Assembly: GCA_964521255.1 (NCBI GenBank)
Contig: CAZFRM010000001.1
Span: 186,001 to 250,000 of the forward strand
Length of the DNA: 64,000 bases
Direction of reading: 5' to 3'
Source: ZC4RG29 sp964521255
GTDB lineage: Bacteria > Bacteroidota > Bacteroidia > Cytophagales > Cyclobacteriaceae
Made by a program: the position numbers and the translations under genes. The notes beneath the pieces are model-generated. The model was not told where the DNA came from. It saw nothing but the letters and a program-made list of their open reading frames with translations, and made no database searches. Shown piece after piece: positions 8,663 to 17,838 of this stretch (positions within the stretch are counted from its first letter, which is position 1; each line of letters opens with the position of its first letter).

Positions 8663-8807
8663 CTTTTTATCAAATATACAGCTCATCGCCTATCAAAAGC
8701 AATAAATCGGCAATAAGCTTCCTATATTAAACTTCCCAAAACAGCGATATGTAAAGTTTTGAATAAAAAGGCATTATAATGCCGCTTTTTCAGTGTAATC
8801 GGCTGTT

Positions 8808-8983
8808 ATGAATACATTGGTTATTGACAGAAAAAAATATGTGCTGGTAGCCCGGCGTGAGTATGAAAGCTTTTAGAAAAAGCTGCTGTAAAAAAGCCAG
8901 CAGCACGTAAGTTGAGCTTAACTGAAGGTAAGAAGCTGGCTTACAAACTTATCGATAAGTGACACAAAGAAAAGCAAGCCTAG
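8808..8983 (+). pseudogene. decayed small antitoxin-like gene
   Basis: An ATG at 8808 opens MNTLVIDRKKYVLVARREYESF and is stopped at a TAG. Shifting frame by two bases right there continues as KAAVKKPAARKLSLTEGKK and then LAYKLIDK, a TGA where Trp would be expected, HKEKQA and a stop. Such short proteins, with a Phd-like start and a basic Lys/Ala tail, are common as antitoxins in Bacteroidota. One frameshift and one nonsense change make it a relic; no toxin partner remains next to it. Confidence 0.5.
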
Positions 8984-9101
8984 ATAACGATATGGCTAAG
9001 TAGTTATTCTTGATTAACCTTCAGATGTAAGGCTGTGAATATTATCCCCTCTACATTCTCACAGAAGCCAATGCTTCTTCATTGTTCAAAGACTGAAAAA
9101 A

Positions 9102-9124
9102 GCCGTCTCTTATTTTGAGACGGC
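9102..9124. terminator. bidirectional intrinsic terminator
   Basis: Stem GCCGTCTC/GAGACGGC around a 7-base A/T-rich loop, with an A-run before and a T-run after. It lies 36 bases past the stop of the minus-strand haloperoxidase gene and probably ends that operon. Confidence 0.8.
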
Positions 9125-9159
9125 CTCTTTTTATTTATTCAATACCAACTAAACTATTC

Positions 9160-10515
9160 TTATTTCAAGAACTTCACTTTGCGGTCTATATTTTCCGCAG
9201 TCTTTTTTCCCTGCTTGATGCCCTCTTCGCAGGAATAGCGGTAATGTATGCCTCCATACAATCGCGAAGCGGAGATCTCCTCCATCATTTCTTCAAAGGA
9301 ACCATAATGACGGGAACCCAGGTTTTCCGGACCATTCCCGAGATCGGCCATGACACCTTCATAACTTGTGTCGGTAAACGACACGTTGTTTCCATAGATA
9401 TCAGATAACACATAGGCTAAGCTGCTGCTGAAAATGGCATGATTGGAAGGAAAATCAGGAAAACCCGGTGTCGGAAGAAAAGGTTGCCACGCCGGGCTTA
9501 ACTCTGTGGCTATTACTGAGCGAATGAACGAGAAGGGCCTTTCAGTCCAATATTGATACTTGGCTTTGAACGAGCCTGTGCTGGCATCAAATAAAGTTAT
9601 GCCGGTTTTAGCATACGTATGGGCTGCTTTATCAAGGGCCGGATTAAACTGTTCGAATACATCCTTCAATGTAGCAACATAGTGTGCTCCAGCCGGACGG
9701 CCCGGATTTACATCATTGAAATACTGTGCGATCAGCTTCTGCTCGTGTGTCAGGTTTTGCGACACGTCATAAACTTCATCCATATCTTCATAGTATGGTG
9801 ATGAGGGGTCAGTGCTGTAAGCAAGCGGAGGTGATACAACATTATCCAAACTACCTTGCACCATCAGCCGGTTATACCCCCAATATGGATTCACGGGTGC
9901 CGCGCCGGTTTCAGACTCCCAGACACCATTGCCAGTAGGGATAGTATACGAGGTAGGCCAGGCCGCATTGTCCGTTTTAGACCACTCAAAAATTCTGTTC
10001 GCTACTTCCTCGCCAAACGCAACAGACCGTTCAAAAACAGCATCGCCGGCTTCGGCGCGGTATTGATCGTTTAATTCATTTTTTAAATTAAGAACAGCCG
10101 GTTCGTTATAAGCCGCTGTAACACTGAAAAATTTTTGTGTCAGGGTTGCTAATGCAGCATTTGCCGCAGCGGGCCAATGATAATCGGCCCCCGGTTCTAC
10201 AGCGGGCATTGCTGGCATATCGGTAAGCTGGCCATGCAAAGTCTGGTAATCCGGCATGCCTGGCAGCACCGATTCATACAAGGCCACTCCGCAGTACGCC
10301 ATGTAGCGGGAAGGATTAAATCCGAACGGGTTGCCCGACTGCACAAACAACATATCACTCTGAACATCCAGCCATTGCCTGGCCACCTCTGAAGAGTAGT
10401 ACCTGGTTTGTTTGACATTATTATCATTATCATCGTCATCACATCCACTGAAAAAAATGGATGAAGCCAGCATAAGGATACAACAAAAGTTTTTGATTAA
10501 AGCTGTGTTTTTCAT
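9160..10515 (-). CDS. vanadium-dependent haloperoxidase-like lipoprotein
   Basis: 451 aa. The signal peptide ends in a good lipobox (FFSGC) followed by a run of Asp, so the protein is a lipoprotein. The C-terminal half carries the vanadium haloperoxidase/PAP2 signatures in order: KYQYWTERPFSFIR, PDFPSNHAIFSSS (about residue 350-360, with PSNH in place of PSGH) and SRLYGGIHYRYS (about 416-427) with the vanadate-binding Arg and His. Family members oxidise halides with peroxide or act as phosphatases; which of these applies here cannot be read from sequence. The gene follows the rhodanese gene by 31 bases on the same strand. Confidence 0.9.
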   Translation of the reverse strand: MKNTALIKNFCCILMLASSIFFSGCDDDDNDNNVKQTRYYSSEVARQWLDVQSDMLFVQSGNPFGFNPSRYMAYCGVALYESVLPGMPDYQTLHGQLTDMPAMPAVEPGADYHWPAAANAALATLTQKFFSVTAAYNEPAVLNLKNELNDQYRAEAGDAVFERSVAFGEEVANRIFEWSKTDNAAWPTSYTIPTGNGVWESETGAAPVNPYWGYNRLMVQGSLDNVVSPPLAYSTDPSSPYYEDMDEVYDVSQNLTHEQKLIAQYFNDVNPGRPAGAHYVATLKDVFEQFNPALDKAAHTYAKTGITLFDASTGSFKAKYQYWTERPFSFIRSVIATELSPAWQPFLPTPGFPDFPSNHAIFSSSLAYVLSDIYGNNVSFTDTSYEGVMADLGNGPENLGSRHYGSFEEMMEEISASRLYGGIHYRYSCEEGIKQGKKTAENIDRKVKFLK

Positions 10516-10546
10516 AATGGGTTTTTTTAGCGTTTGGAAATTGAGT

Positions 10547-10999
10547 TTATTTATTTTCTATCGGCAGCCCGGCTTCCTTCCAGGCTTTGAGGCCACCATC
10601 CAGGTGAGCGACATCTGTATAGCCCATTTGTTTAAGCGTAACTACAGCCAGGGCCGACCGGCCACCGGATGCGCATTGTAAAATGATGCGGTTCTCTTTT
10701 TTAAATTCGGGTTTGTAATAAGGCAGCGAAGCATCAGCATAAAATTCAAGCATGCCTCTGGGTGCATTAATGGCTCCAGGGATGGCTCCATTCTGTTTTA
10801 CTTCATCGGGTTCGCGAATATCAATGATGGTTACATTTCCTTTTTCTATTTCAGCTTTCACCTGTGCAGGCGTGAGGTTTTCAATCTGGTCTTTGGCGTC
10901 TTTCACCATTTCGGTGGCTGATTTTCCCGTTTGTGCTGTGGCCTGTTGATGAACGGCCAGGCTTGTTACAATTGTCATAAGGATTATTATTTTTTTCAT
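10547..10999 (-). CDS. exported rhodanese-domain protein
   Basis: 150 aa with a cleavable signal peptide (ends near QQATAQ). One rhodanese domain follows: VTIIDIREPDEVKQNGAIPGAIN, then the active-site loop CASGGRSA with the catalytic Cys near residue 109, and VAHLDGGLKAW at the end. Single-domain periplasmic rhodaneses transfer sulfane sulfur; the acceptor is unknown. It is the first gene of a likely two-gene operon with the haloperoxidase. The LytTR-type repeat pair at 11212-11239 is about 210 bases upstream of its ATG. Confidence 0.92.
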   Translation of the reverse strand: MKKIIILMTIVTSLAVHQQATAQTGKSATEMVKDAKDQIENLTPAQVKAEIEKGNVTIIDIREPDEVKQNGAIPGAINAPRGMLEFYADASLPYYKPEFKKENRIILQCASGGRSALAVVTLKQMGYTDVAHLDGGLKAWKEAGLPIENK

Positions 11000-11184
11000 G
11001 TCTTTAAAAGTTTTTAACTGTGGCTGCGAAAGATGAAAGGCTGTTTAAAAAGTATAATTTCAACTTCTTATCCAGCCTCTTTTTCATTAACCTAAATTTT
11101 GAAAGGAAGGTAGCAATGACTTTACTCCTGTACTAATGCTAATATCTTAGCGCGCTAGTTCTTAGAAATAAAACATAAATAAGG

Positions 11185-11250
11185 GTCTAATGGCTTTGAT
11201 AAACAGAGTGCTGTCGTTTATCGCAAATCCCTGTCGTTTGTCTTGGAATA
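11185..11250. promoter_or_regulatory. operator-like block, copy 1 (TGTCGTTT direct repeats)
   Basis: TGTCGTTT occurs at 11212-11219 and again at 11232-11239, a 20-base period. The surrounding 65 bases (TAATGGCTTTGATAAACAGAG... onward) are a near copy of 14590-14655. Pairs of about 9-base direct repeats spaced by two helical turns are the usual target of LytTR regulators. The block lies upstream of the rhodanese-haloperoxidase operon on the minus strand. Confidence 0.55.
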
Positions 11251-11417
11251 AATTGTAAAATGACACTGATCATCCATGAATTTAGGGAGAAAAAGTGTGC
11301 TATTCGTAGTACAAACGGGTGCGTGGATATCATTAGGTCCGTTGCAGATTCGGAACAAAAGGAGCGAGTGAAGAAAGTGACTTTAACTTACATCCAACCC
11401 GTCTTAACGTAAACAAA

Positions 11418-11513
11418 TTAATACTTAATCAGCTTAATCGTTTTCCTGTTGACCCCTTGCACTACGTCTACATAAATCATTACGGGGACAGAAAGTAAAA
11501 TACTCTTTTTCAT
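11418..11513 (-). pseudogene. miniature relic of a T9SS cargo gene
   Basis: A 31-codon frame whose start (MKKSILLSVPV) resembles a signal peptide and whose end (IYVDVVQGVNRKTIKLIKY) is almost the same as the last 19 residues of the next gene (IYIVDVVQGRNRKTIRVIKY). Everything between has been lost. It lies just downstream of the intact paralogue, so it looks like the product of a tandem duplication followed by a large internal deletion. Confidence 0.75.
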
Positions 11514-11582
11514 AACTAACTGTTTAAGGATACTTAATCCACCTTTCTGAATGGTGGCAATGTTGTTTATATACTGACTTGC

Positions 11583-14327
11583 TTAATACTTGATTACCCT
11601 GATCGTTTTTCGGTTACGGCCCTGCACCACGTCCACGATATATATTCCGGCTCTCAGCTCATGGCCAAAGCGAATGATACGATCGGTAACATTAAATTTC
11701 TTTACGACGTGTCCTTGCGCATTCATCACTTTTATTTCTATGGAACGATTATCACCACTGTACACCTGTAGCGTAAAGTCGAACGCGCTGGGATTGGGAA
11801 ATACCTTCACATTGAATTCTTCTGATCTTTCCGGAATATGCTTTGGCGGGAAGAAGCATGACGCACAGTCACCCAATACGTCACCATGTGAAAGGTGCGA
11901 TGCTACAGCGGATGGGGCGACGCAAATATCATTTCCTTTGTGGCAAATTGTTACTTTATCTTTTTTATTACCGCATCGGATATCATTTACGATTACTTTT
12001 ACTTTATCTGTGGCTTCGCGCCCGTTGGCATCTTTTACGGTTATGGTGTAAGTAGTCGTGACAGCCGGGCTAACCGTTATGGCAGAAGTCCTGGCTCCTG
12101 TTGACCATAAATAAGAAGCCGTTCCGCAAACAGAATAGGTCGGCGTTAACGTAATCTTTTTTGGTCCGTATCCAATATAAAGGGTAGTATCAGGGCCTGC
12201 ATTTACAGCAATCAGTTCAGGCGCCCCAGCCCAGGGAGCAAACAATACGCCGGAGCTTACAGGGTCGCCCGTGCCCGGGCCTGCACCACTGGGACCACTG
12301 GCATCGCCCCACCAGTTGCAGGTAGCATTTAATGTGCCGCCGCTTTGATTATTAAGACCGCTTTTATTCTTAGTGAGAAGATTATTCTGAAAAGTTTGTG
12401 TTACTGTGCCGCCAGTAGCACCAATGTTAAAACCGGTTTGCCAGTTGCTCACGATGTTATCGGTTGCAATAAAATTCAGGGAAGCTTCACGTGCTGATAC
12501 TTCCACGCCCGTACCAATGTTGGCGCCTGTTACCGTATTGTTGGTTACTGTTGCCGTGGATGTCCCGCCTGCAGGCTCAATAAAAATGCCTCTTGCAACC
12601 GGAGCGTTGAGATGATGAATCTGGTTACCGGAAATTTTTATTATACCCCTTCCGTTAAAATGGATGCCATTTACCAAAGCACTTTCGGTCGCGATTGCGG
12701 TAAGATTTGCAATGATATCATCAGATATAGAAATGTTTTCTGCTTCGCTGTCAATCAGTACGCCATTGATGACTGCCTTTTTGCCGGATACTTGTATGCT
12801 GTTGGGAACAGTAGCCGAACCGATAATATTGCCCGTGTTACCGGCTAATCTTTCATTGATCTCAATACCCGTAAAGTTAGCCTCGCCATCTTCGGAGGTG
12901 ATCTTAAGACTATGCGTACGATTGGTGTGTACAGTTGCCGGAGCCGGTTGAGGACTCGATTGAGGACATAAATTACGGGCAAAAAGCCGGATAAAAACAA
13001 AGCTGATATCATGTGTGCTGGTAAGCGTTAGCTCATCTACCTCATTGCCGGACAATTGTGCCAATGGCCCTGCCGAAATGCCTAAGAACGAATTTGTATT
13101 TGAAGTTGTGCTGCTGGGCAGCGAACCTACCTGCGTAGCGCTGATGTACCTTATCCGGTTATTGGTAATCGTAACAGGATAACAAAACGAACTTTGAATA
13201 CCAACAACACTAAATTTAGGACCAGTTACGGTAATGCTATTTGATAATGAAGCGCCACCGATTTGATTGCCCCTGATCGTACCCCCTTCACCGCTAAACA
13301 GTATACCAGCAAAAGAAACAGCCTGTGTGGCTGCAGAAATATTTATATTCCGGATAATGTTGTTCTCGATTGTATGCGTACCATTTTGAACGGAAATACC
13401 TGTAATACTTTGCCCTTCCCATTTTGCTCCGCCGGCTACAGCTGCCTGTCCGCCGATAAAATTACCGGTGATGGTATTGGCTGAAGGCTGCGAATCATAA
13501 TTCAGCCTGATTCCGGTTTGAGGCATACCACTATTTGGTAATTGGTTGTAAATGCTGTTGCCGGTGACGGTCCATCTGCTGCTAACACCAGCTGCCAAAA
13601 TACCATAGGCGCCAAAGTTTAATATTTCGTTGTTGCTGATCGTGTTGTTGAAATTATGAACAGCGTCATCGTCACCAGCATAAATTGCAGTGACGCCGCC
13701 ATTGATGCTCGCTATTTTGCAATCAGACAGGGTATTGTTGGCATTTTCAAAAAGTATATTTACAGGAAGCGGCTCATTTGATCTTCCAAACACTACAGTG
13801 CCACCGACCGGGAAACCGTCTCTTGAATTATGGATAGCAAGGGAGCTTCCTTCAATAATACAATGCGTGACTTTGTTGGAAACAGAGCCATCCAAAAAGC
13901 CAATGGCATATCCTGGTACATAAAGGTTGCAGATGGTTAACCCGCGGGAAGTACCCGACCTGCCCGGTCTTCCATCAATAATAATATTATGCGCTCCCAG
14001 TAATTCAATCACATACTCATGCGTGCTCGAAACAATGCTGAGGTTGGTTGCACCGGCCGCAGGACTGATCGTAAGCGGCCTCGTATTGCTTGTGCCGGGA
14101 ATACTTTTGATAACAATCGGAAAAGTTTCAATGGCTGAGTTATAATTGGATTGTAGTTCGAGATAGGTTGGACCATTTACTCCAGTAACACTAAGCTGTT
14201 GCAAGGCAGCTGTGATGGAATTATAATCACCGGGAATGGTTTTAACACCTGAAACTTGCGCAATGGTATTTTGATTTGCTGCGACAGCAAAAAGTAAAAT
14301 AACGATAGGAGGTAAATATTTTTTCAT
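11583..14327 (-). CDS. T9SS-secreted right-handed beta-helix repeat protein
   Basis: 914 aa, exported (signal peptide ends near TIAQ). Residues 30 to about 640 consist of repeated N-N-x-I and G-N-x-I turns (GNSIYN, NNIIRN, GNQIGG, GNEVDE, NNTVTG), the hallmark of parallel beta-helix proteins, without recognisable lyase catalytic residues. A PKD/SprB-like segment follows (YLWSTGARTSAITVSP, TTTYTITVKD, about 745-775), then a cysteine-containing linker, and the last 75 residues are a type A T9SS sorting domain (KVFPNPSAFDF ... GIYIVDVVQG ... RVIKY). Cell-surface adhesin or polysaccharide-binding role is likely; specificity unknown. Confidence 0.9.
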   Translation of the reverse strand: MKKYLPPIVILLFAVAANQNTIAQVSGVKTIPGDYNSITAALQQLSVTGVNGPTYLELQSNYNSAIETFPIVIKSIPGTSNTRPLTISPAAGATNLSIVSSTHEYVIELLGAHNIIIDGRPGRSGTSRGLTICNLYVPGYAIGFLDGSVSNKVTHCIIEGSSLAIHNSRDGFPVGGTVVFGRSNEPLPVNILFENANNTLSDCKIASINGGVTAIYAGDDDAVHNFNNTISNNEILNFGAYGILAAGVSSRWTVTGNSIYNQLPNSGMPQTGIRLNYDSQPSANTITGNFIGGQAAVAGGAKWEGQSITGISVQNGTHTIENNIIRNINISAATQAVSFAGILFSGEGGTIRGNQIGGASLSNSITVTGPKFSVVGIQSSFCYPVTITNNRIRYISATQVGSLPSSTTSNTNSFLGISAGPLAQLSGNEVDELTLTSTHDISFVFIRLFARNLCPQSSPQPAPATVHTNRTHSLKITSEDGEANFTGIEINERLAGNTGNIIGSATVPNSIQVSGKKAVINGVLIDSEAENISISDDIIANLTAIATESALVNGIHFNGRGIIKISGNQIHHLNAPVARGIFIEPAGGTSTATVTNNTVTGANIGTGVEVSAREASLNFIATDNIVSNWQTGFNIGATGGTVTQTFQNNLLTKNKSGLNNQSGGTLNATCNWWGDASGPSGAGPGTGDPVSSGVLFAPWAGAPELIAVNAGPDTTLYIGYGPKKITLTPTYSVCGTASYLWSTGARTSAITVSPAVTTTYTITVKDANGREATDKVKVIVNDIRCGNKKDKVTICHKGNDICVAPSAVASHLSHGDVLGDCASCFFPPKHIPERSEEFNVKVFPNPSAFDFTLQVYSGDNRSIEIKVMNAQGHVVKKFNVTDRIIRFGHELRAGIYIVDVVQGRNRKTIRVIKY

Positions 14328-14589
14328 TTTAGTAGGGTTCTTTGTTAATGCATTCTTCTGTCAATCATTATTTCCTGTATTCAACCACTGGATAGCGGAT
14401 TGAAGATGAGGGATCGGAGACCTAACAAATAGCATAGCCACAGCGATAGTTTGGAATAAAAGGCAGGTTGTTTCATAATGATTTTTTTGAAAGGATAAAA
14501 CGAATTGTCTCTCGAAATAACCACGACTTTTCTTCGCGTTCTGCTTTAATAGCTGAGCGTTAAAGTTTTCAGAAATAAACCGGAAATAA

Positions 14590-14655
14590 TGCCCTAATGG
14601 CTTTGATGAACAGAGCGCTGTCGTTTATCGCAAATCCTTGTCGTTTGTCTTTTTG
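14590..14655. promoter_or_regulatory. operator-like block, copy 2 (TGTCGTTT direct repeats)
   Basis: TGTCGTTT at 14619-14626 and 14639-14646, again with a 20-base period, inside a block nearly identical to 11185-11250. It is 54 bases before the first kinase ATG and about 265 bases upstream of the divergent T9SS gene, so it may control both. It fits autoregulation by the LytTR protein encoded at 17125. Confidence 0.6.
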
Positions 14656-14699
14656 TATTCCTCCCTGTATAATCATTTCCAGGGATTCACTTATCTTGT

Positions 14700-15842
14700 A
14701 TGATGATGAAGCGTCTGAACTCCTTTCTCACCGGCGATTTTATTTTCTCGCCACGCTATCGCATCTGGCGGCACGTTATCTATTGGTCGTTTCACATCAT
14801 GATATGGGCTGCCTTTTGGGTTGTCATAGGCGCCCCTTCTTACGGGCGTCAATTGTTTAACATGATTATGTGGGTACCCGCTTTTATTTTATTCGGTTAT
14901 CCATTAGTGTATGGCGCTATTCCACACTTGTTACTTAAGGGAAAAGTGTCACTGTTCTTCCTGGTTGTTCTGGCCTGGGGAGGTGCAGGACTTTTTATCG
15001 ATTCCGAGTACAGATCTTATATTTATATACCCATTCAGGAGGCTATGGGACTGGACCGCATCCTGCCACGGGGACCTATAGCTTCCTGCTACCTGTGTAT
15101 GACCACATCTGCTGCCAGTCCGATGATTATAAAATTCTTCAAGCTTTGCACCATCAAGCAGCAGGACTGGATAAAAACGCAGCAGGAAAGAATAAACGCT
15201 GAGCTTCAATTATTGAAGGCACAAGTGCATCCGCATTTTCTGTTTAACACCCTCAACAATATCTATTCCTTTTCAATGGATAACTCACCCAAAACGCCTG
15301 GCCTGATCTTGAAATTATCATCGCTGCTCAGCTATATGCTGTATGATTGCAAGGCTGAAGAAGTGCGGCTTGAAAAAGAAATCGAGACCATGAAAAATTA
15401 CATCGATCTCGAAAAAGAACGGTATGGTAATACAATTGAAATATCATGGAACATCGAAGGCGAAATCAAGGATAAATTCATTTCGCCATTATTGATGTTT
15501 CCGTTTTTGGAAAATGCCTTTAAGCATGGTGTATCGGATCAAATAGACAAACCCTGGCTAAGCATAGACATTTCAGTAAGGGCGGATACACTCCGCTGCA
15601 AAATTGCCAACAGTAAAAACGAATTTGTGTCCTATACAGAAAATGGTATGGGTATTACGAATGTGAAGAAGAGACTGGAATTTATCTATTCCGGTAAACA
15701 TGAGTTGAAGCTTAACGACGAAGGTAATTTTTTCGTGGTTTCGCTATTCGTGAAACTTGCTGGCAATGCGCCGGCAAATATTGAAACACCGGTAATCACG
15801 CAAACGATACGGCATGAAACTCCGCTGCCTGTTTATCATTAA
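14700..15842 (+). CDS. LytS-type sensor histidine kinase, first copy
   Basis: 380 aa; the ATG at 14700 is the first of three adjacent Met codons. Four membrane segments fill residues 20-150 with no extracellular domain of note. A coiled linker leads to the His_kinase domain: phospho-accepting His in QVHPHFLFNTLNNIYSF (about 177), N box PLLMFPFLENAFKHG (about 265-280) and G box NGMGITNVKKRL (about 315). It lacks a standard HisKA dimerisation domain, as in all LytS/YehU kinases. It should phosphorylate the LytTR regulator at 17125. The protein is about 70 percent identical by eye to the next kinase. Confidence 0.93.
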   Translation: MMMKRLNSFLTGDFIFSPRYRIWRHVIYWSFHIMIWAAFWVVIGAPSYGRQLFNMIMWVPAFILFGYPLVYGAIPHLLLKGKVSLFFLVVLAWGGAGLFIDSEYRSYIYIPIQEAMGLDRILPRGPIASCYLCMTTSAASPMIIKFFKLCTIKQQDWIKTQQERINAELQLLKAQVHPHFLFNTLNNIYSFSMDNSPKTPGLILKLSSLLSYMLYDCKAEEVRLEKEIETMKNYIDLEKERYGNTIEISWNIEGEIKDKFISPLLMFPFLENAFKHGVSDQIDKPWLSIDISVRADTLRCKIANSKNEFVSYTENGMGITNVKKRLEFIYSGKHELKLNDEGNFFVVSLFVKLAGNAPANIETPVITQTIRHETPLPVYH

Positions 15843-15882
15843 CGAACCCCCTGCATTAAAGCAGGTGGCAAATTTTTATACC

Positions 15883-15934
15883 TATTAAAATGGCTCACAT
15901 AATCGGCACCGATTTTTTTAAAGACCTTTCCTAT
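15883..15934 (+). pseudogene. relic of a deleted response regulator gene
   Basis: The reading IKMAHIIGTDFFKDLSY between the two kinases aligns without gaps to IKMPYIIGTDFLKNLSH of the intact regulator (the segment just after its phospho-acceptor Asp55). DNA identity is also high (TATTAAAATG then 40 bases). Nothing else of the regulator remains. It shows that a kinase-regulator pair was duplicated in tandem and the first regulator then lost. Confidence 0.8.
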
Positions 15935-16000
15935 GCAGGTATATCAGAGCCGTTAAAACATGCCCGCCAGAGCAGAAACAAAAAGAGAGTGAACAAACTT

Positions 16001-17128
16001 ATGAAAGCGGTCGACTCTTTTCTGTACAATGATTTTATTTTTTCACCTCGATACAGGGTATGGAAACATGTGCTGTATTGGTTCATTCATATAAACCTAT
16101 GGACGATTTTCTGGCAAATCATGAGTCCCGTGGACGTTTCTTATTGGCGTACTTTATTTAATATGTTCTTATGGGTGCCCGTTTTTATTTTGTTCAGCTA
16201 CCCACTGGCATATTGGGCAATCCCGCGTCTTCTTCTAAACGGAAAAGTGGTGCAGTTCTTTTTGCTGATCCTGGCCTGGGGCATCATGGGATTGTTTATC
16301 AATTCATGGTTCAGAACCTATCTTTATGTGCCGTTACAGCAAGTGATGGGCTTTGATTTCATTCCTCAAAAAGGACCACAACCGCATAGCTACCTCTGCA
16401 TGACAACTTCAGCCGCCAGCCCGATGATCATCAGATTCTTCAAGCTTTGGACAATCAAACAACGGGATTGGATACAGGCCCAACAGGAAAAAATAACAGC
16501 TGAGTTACAGTTATTGAAAGCACAAATTCATCCACATTTTCTATTTAACACACTCAACAACATTTATTCTTTTTCGCTTGACAATTCACCCAAAACACCG
16601 GACATGATCTTAAAATTGTCATCGCTGCTCAGTTATATGCTTTACGATTGCAAGGTGGAGGAAGTGCGATTGGAAAAAGAAACAGAGATCATGAAAAATT
16701 ATATTGATCTCGAAAGGGAGCGGTATGGCAATACAATCGAAATATCGTGGAGCGTAGAAGGCGATATCAAAGACAAATTCATATCTCCTTTACTGATGCT
16801 TCCCTTTTTGGAAAATGCATTTAAGCATGGGGTATCGGAACAAATAGAGAAGCCCTGGCTCAGCGTAGATATATCGGTAAAGTCCGATACCCTTCGATGC
16901 AAGATCGCCAACAGCAAAAACGAATATGTGCCCTACCACAACAACGGAAACGGCATTGGCATTGAGAATGTAAAAAAAAGACTGGCGTTTATGTACCCGG
17001 GTAATCATGAACTGAAGATGATCGATGAGGGGAATTTCTTTATCGTTTCACTGCATGTAAAACTAACGGGCTACGTGCAAAATTCACTGCTGCTTTCGTC
17101 AAGGGTTTCGCAAACTATTCCAACATGA
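16001..17128 (+). CDS. LytS-type sensor histidine kinase, second copy
   Basis: 375 aa from the ATG at 16001 (MKAVDSFLYNDFIFSPRYR), which aligns with the start of the first copy. The frame is open back to 15890, but those extra 37 residues include the response-regulator relic and are not part of the kinase. Same architecture: four membrane segments, QIHPHFLFNTLNNIYSF, N box PLLMLPFLENAFKHG and GIGIENVKKRL. All catalytic boxes are intact, so both kinases could feed one regulator. The stop overlaps the regulator ATG by four bases (ATGA). Confidence 0.92.
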   Translation: MKAVDSFLYNDFIFSPRYRVWKHVLYWFIHINLWTIFWQIMSPVDVSYWRTLFNMFLWVPVFILFSYPLAYWAIPRLLLNGKVVQFFLLILAWGIMGLFINSWFRTYLYVPLQQVMGFDFIPQKGPQPHSYLCMTTSAASPMIIRFFKLWTIKQRDWIQAQQEKITAELQLLKAQIHPHFLFNTLNNIYSFSLDNSPKTPDMILKLSSLLSYMLYDCKVEEVRLEKETEIMKNYIDLERERYGNTIEISWSVEGDIKDKFISPLLMLPFLENAFKHGVSEQIEKPWLSVDISVKSDTLRCKIANSKNEYVPYHNNGNGIGIENVKKRLAFMYPGNHELKMIDEGNFFIVSLHVKLTGYVQNSLLLSSRVSQTIPT

Positions 17129-17838
17129 AGCTTCGTTGCCTTCTTATTGATGATGAGCCTCCTGCGTTGAAAGTACTCGCAAGGTATATCGACACAATCA
17201 ACGGCCTGGAGATTGTTGGTCAGTGCAAAAATGCCCTCGAGGCGCTGGGTGTGCTGCAGCATAGAACAGTGGATGTCATTTTTCTCGATATTAAAATGCC
17301 CTACATCATCGGTACTGATTTTCTAAAAAACCTTTCTCATCCCCCTAAAGTCATTTTTGTTACCGCCTACAGGGAGTATGCTGTTGATGGGTTTGAATTG
17401 GACGCGGTTGATTACCTGGTGAAACCTGTTTCGTTTGAACGGTTTTTCAAAGCCATTACCAAACTAAACCGGATGATGGGCCGCGAAACCGTTATTGTTA
17501 ATGACAACGATGCACCCAAAACCGCTTCCTTTATTTACCTGAAAGTGGACAGGGACATGAAAAAAATCTTTGTGAATGATATTGAATATATCGAAAGCTG
17601 GAAGGATTATGTAAAAGTTTTTCTTACCGGCGGAAAATATTTTCTGGCGAAGCAGTCCATCAGCGCTATGGAAAATCTTTTGTCAGAACATAAGTTTATG
17701 CGCGTACACCGGTCGTATATGGTTTCATTCGACAAGATTTCCGGCTATAACGGTGTCTCTATTCAGTTATCAGGGCATGAAATTCCTATTGGCCGGCTGT
17801 ACAAGCAGGCTGTAATGGACAGGTTGCAAGAGGGGTAA
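17125..17838 (+). CDS. LytTR family response regulator
   Basis: 237 aa. Receiver domain with acidic pocket Asp9/Asp10, phospho-acceptor Asp55 (FLDIKMP), Thr in VTAYRE and Lys100 (VDYLVKP). After a linker comes the LytTR DNA-binding domain (about 140-237): DIEYIESWKDYVKVF, the basic HKFMRVHRSYMV and IPIGRLYKQAV. Such regulators bind paired direct repeats; the TGTCGTTT pairs at 11.2 and 14.6 kb are natural candidates. It is cotranscribed with the kinase immediately upstream. Confidence 0.95.
   Translation: MKLRCLLIDDEPPALKVLARYIDTINGLEIVGQCKNALEALGVLQHRTVDVIFLDIKMPYIIGTDFLKNLSHPPKVIFVTAYREYAVDGFELDAVDYLVKPVSFERFFKAITKLNRMMGRETVIVNDNDAPKTASFIYLKVDRDMKKIFVNDIEYIESWKDYVKVFLTGGKYFLAKQSISAMENLLSEHKFMRVHRSYMVSFDKISGYNGVSIQLSGHEIPIGRLYKQAVMDRLQEG

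Noticed and set aside
5533..10515. One pathway for the acid phosphatase and the haloperoxidase because both are PAP2-superfamily
   Set aside because: They are 3 kb apart with unrelated genes between and separate promoters.
15890..16000. N-terminal extension of the second kinase
   Set aside because: It encodes the regulator relic; alignment with the first kinase puts the start at 16001.
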